A stretch of DNA of 64,000 nucleotides from Casuarina equisetifolia (Eukaryota; Streptophyta; Magnoliopsida; Fagales; Casuarinaceae). The position numbers and the translations under genes are program-made. Positions 61,475 to 64,000 of this stretch are shown here, piece after piece; position 1 is the first letter of the stretch, and each line of letters begins with the position of its first letter. The stretch is taken from assembly GCA_028551475.1 (NCBI GenBank), contig CM052357.1, positions 26,867,745-26,931,744 on the forward strand. The letters run 5' to 3'. Below the pieces are notes generated by a model, which did not search any database, was not told the DNA's origin, and saw nothing but the letters and a program-made list of their open reading frames with translations.

Positions 61475-61489
61475 AATAATAATAATAAT
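61475..61489 (+). repeat. (AAT)5 microsatellite coding for poly-Asn in MYB4 exon 3
   Basis: Five AAT codons follow GAT. The equivalent site has three Asn in MYB2/MYB3 and a DNSSN sequence in MYB1. Confidence 0.85.
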
Positions 61490-61651
61490 AAGCTTTACGA
61501 CTTGCGATCACCACTTCTGCATCCAGACGATGGCTGGTTAGGAGATTTTGTACATACTTTATTCTCAGATTGATGGCTGGTTACTCCTAGATTTGAGTCT
61601 GCATAGCCATTTGATCCGCAGCTGCCTTTTTTGTGCGAATTTCATTGCGTT

Positions 61652-62383
61652 TGTTGGACGTGGCTCATAATTAGCACGTTTTTTACTCCTTTTCTCTCTA
61701 TCTTATCATAGGTGGTTAGTGGGATATGGGGAGTTTGTTTCTCAACCACTAACACCTCTTCCTATTCTCAAGGGAGAGTGGTTACATGTGGGAGCAGTTT
61801 TGAATTTTGAAATTGAAAAAATGATGTTCCGATCGTGAAAGCATTGTGAGACACAAGACAAAGAGAAGAGAGAATAGAGAAAGAAAGGGGTGCGTGAGAG
61901 ATAAACACCAAGATAGAGTTGTGCAGATAGATTTGTGTAGATCTGAGTGCAGATTGCAGTGCGATTTTCAGTGCAGTGCATATTGGTGTACAGTGTGTGC
62001 AGAACAGTGAAGAAGAGAAGGAAATCTATAAGCCATTCTTGTATAACTCTTGTGCACTTCCTTGTATCCTAAAAGGAGTGTTTGAAGAGTGTGTTTAGTA
62101 GAGAATTCCTGTGAGAACTTCTGTAATGTTGATTGCAAGTAGTGAAAGAAATCTCTCCTAGCTTTACCTGTGGATGTAGGCAATTAATAGGCCGAACCAC
62201 GTAAATTTATATGTTCTCTTGTGTGATTTTATATTTCCCATTTAATTCTGCATTTAGCTAACATCCAAAACAATATCTTAAGCTTGGAGAAAGGTCCATT
62301 TGATAATTAATTCGGGCTTAATTAGAACACATCACTTACATTCTTGCTACATTTTACACACTAGTTTGTTGTTTTACACAACA
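61652..62383 (+). mobile_element. 5' LTR of a Copia element (732 bp)
   Basis: Begins TGTTGGACG and ends ACACAACA, 3 bp before a tRNA-iMet primer-binding site. It starts 78 bp after the MYB4 stop. The preceding GCGTT matches GCGTTATCTC in the uninterrupted MYB2 3' flank (48,084 onward), so GCGTT is the likely target-site duplication. Confidence 0.88.
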
Positions 62384-62386
62384 GAC

Positions 62387-62398
62387 TGGTATCAGAGC
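62387..62398 (+). other. primer-binding site (tRNA-iMet)
   Basis: TGGTATCAGAGC, the standard complement to the 3' end of initiator tRNA-Met used by many plant LTR retrotransposons, 3 bp after the LTR end. Confidence 0.92.
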
Positions 62399-62435
62399 TG
62401 TTTGGTTGTGATTTTTGGTATGTAGAATTTTTAAT

Positions 62436-64000
62436 ATGACTATAATTAAATCTGATGTAGAAAAGTTTAATGGGCAAGAATGATTTGGTTTGTGGAAGCT
62501 AAAGATAAGAGCTTTGTCAAGTTATCAAGGAATGTTGGCAGCATTGAAAGGGAAGAATAGCCTATCTCAATCTTTGACAGATGAACAAAAAGATGAGATG
62601 CTGAAAAAGGCTCATGCCACCATAATTCTTAACTTGGCAGATTCAATATTGAGGGAGGTAGCATCTGAGAAGACGCCTGCAAGTTTGTGGACTAAACTTA
62701 AAAGTTTATATATGACAAAATCACTCACCAATAGGCTGTATTTAAAGCAACGGTTGTACACCCTTAGGATGAGAGAAGGAACTCCACTTGATAAGCATTT
62801 AGATGAGTTTAATAAAGTTGTTTTGGATTTGCAAAATATAGATGTTAAAGTGGATGATGAAGATCAAGCACTTATTATGTTATGTTCTTTGACTAAATTC
62901 TATGATCATTTGGTTACCACATTGTTGTATGGTCGAGACACTATTTCCATGGAGGAAGTGAAGGCTTCTTTGAACTCAACTGAGTTGAGAAAGAGGGTGT
63001 CTGAGGAGTTTAATGACTCCAATGCTTGTGGATTGGTGGTAAAAAAAAGATCTAGTAGGAAAGGACAACAAACTAGCAAGCATTTAAGCAGTCGAGGCAA
63101 GTCAAGACCAAAGTTCAGAACTAGAAAAGTGAAGTGCTATCATTATCATGAAAAAGGACATTTCAAGAGAGATTGCCCTTGTCCTGAAAGAAAAGAAAGA
63201 AAAGACAAGTGTAAGAAAACAACTTCAGAGGGTGAAAAGTCTGTAGTAGTAGCTGAAGAAGAAGATTCAGATGCAAGCTCAGTTCTGAATGTTTTAGAGA
63301 ATTCTTCTAGTGATAGCTGGGTGTTAGATTCAGCTTGTTCATTTCATATGTCACCGCACAGGGAATGGTTTATAGACTATCAACCATTGAGAGGTGGAAA
63401 GGTGCTTATGGGAAACAATATGGCATGCAAGGTGGTTGGCATAGGGTCAATTCAAATTGAAACACATGATGGAGTGGTGAGAACACTTAAAGAAGTAAGA
63501 CATATTCCTGAATTGAAAAGGAATTTGATTTCTCTTGGTACTCTTGAGGCAAATGGTTGTGAATGGAAAGCCAATAATGGTATCTTGAAAGTTCTTAAAG
63601 GAGCTCTTGTTGTCATGAAAGGAATCAGATGTAATAGGTTGTATTTGTTTAAAGGAAACATCATTACAGGTGGAGCAACAGTTTCTACTTCAAAGTCAGA
63701 AAAGGAGAACACCAAGTTGTGGCACATGAGGCTTAGGCATATGAGTGAAAGAGGCATGGTGATACTTAGTAAACAAGGTCTTTTTGGTGGTAAAAGGTTA
63801 AGCAAGATAGACTTTTGTGAGCACTACTTATATGGTAAGCAAACATGATTGAAATTCAACATTGTAGTCCATAGAACAAAAGGCACCTTGGATTACATTC
63901 ATTCAGATTTATGGGGGCTAGCTCGTGTTTCTTCCATAGGAGGAGCAAGGTACATGCTAACACTCATAGATGATTTTTCAAGAAAAGTTTGGGTGTACTT
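62436..64000 (+). mobile_element. Copia gag-pol, partial and defective
   Basis: The frame from ATG 62,436 stops at TGA 62,481-62,483, and a long open frame then runs to 63,848. Order: gag helices (about 62,500-63,050), a zinc knuckle CYHYHEKGHFKRDC in which one Cys of the CX2CX4HX4C pattern is His, protease WVLDSACSFHMSP, and GAG-pre-integrase LWHMRLRHMSERGM to FCEHYLYGKQT. A TGA at 63,846-63,848 precedes an integrase start (TLDYIHSDLWGLARV, IDDFSRKVWVY) in the same frame. Protease-integrase order without a preceding RT marks Copia. At least two stop codons and a damaged knuckle suggest it is not autonomous. The element continues beyond the window. Confidence 0.92.

Larger units (their letters stand above)
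59802..61573 (+). pseudogene. R2R3-MYB copy 4, split by a solo LTR at the exon 2 donor
   Basis: Exon 1 (59802-59934) and exon 2 (from 60412) encode an R2 repeat and the first part of R3, as in MYB1-3. Exon 3 (61033-61573) is also open and encodes R3 helix 3 ([20 protein letters not shown]) and an acidic C-terminus ending LFSD. At the exon 2 end the expected AACAG/GTACTT donor is interrupted by a 402-bp LTR-like insert. Reading through gives two extra residues and a stop at 60,546-60,548, an 89-residue product lacking the R3 recognition helix. A GT at 60,542-60,543 could still splice but would change the conserved Arg88 to Ile. Absence of other frame damage suggests recent loss. Exon 3 carries an (AAT)5 Asn run at 61,475-61,489. 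It could still act as a truncated MYB. Confidence 0.85.

Noticed and set aside
1..64000. CRISPR arrays, bacterial operons, phage or integron-like systems
   Set aside because: Gene structure, introns and repeats are those of a plant nuclear genome. No spaced short-repeat array of that type was seen.

Overview
This is plant nuclear DNA, most likely from a eudicot. It has many short GT-AG introns in AT-rich sequence, typical plant gene families, and degraded Copia, LINE and possibly Gypsy retroelements. The species cannot be named from sequence alone.

The left 24 kb is gene-dense. It holds the 5' end of an HBS1-like translation GTPase gene (minus, cut by the window edge), a complete 16-exon PWP1-type WD40 ribosome-biogenesis gene (minus), a complete 14-exon ABC1K/UbiB-type atypical kinase gene with a probable plastid transit peptide (minus), and a complete 10-exon RPA2 (RPA32) gene (plus). 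ABC1K and RPA2 are divergent. The RPA2 promoter carries two E2F-type sites, a TATA box and a telo-box. I rebuilt exon phases by hand; they close without in-frame stops for the three complete genes.

From 24 kb onward the window is a transposon-rich cluster of R2R3-MYB genes that look like subgroup 5 (TT2-like, proanthocyanidin/flavonoid regulators). Each has the usual three exons and a bHLH-interaction motif. Four copies are present: MYB1 (29.1 kb), MYB2 (46.6 kb), MYB3 (55.5 kb) and MYB4 (59.8 kb). A fifth unit survives only as 3' flank at 27.7-28.1 kb. The cluster grew by repeated duplication. Pieces of the RPA2 3' end travel upstream of MYB1, MYB2 and MYB3, and related upstream and downstream blocks recur around the genes.

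The most striking structure is an 8.89-kb head-to-tail tandem duplication (41,762-50,637 and 50,650-59,525) that carries MYB2 and MYB3. The copies appear identical except for two homopolymer runs. This is either a very recent duplication or an assembly duplication. MYB4 is broken by a 402-bp solo LTR exactly at the exon 2 splice donor, with a recognisable 5-bp target-site duplication. A Copia element then begins 78 bp after the MYB4 stop and runs off the window. MYB2 and MYB3 have an antisense 5'-truncated LINE fragment of about 1.1 kb in their promoters.

Between the MYB genes lie LINE, Copia and possible Gypsy fossils with many stops and frameshifts, plus stretches where I recognise nothing.
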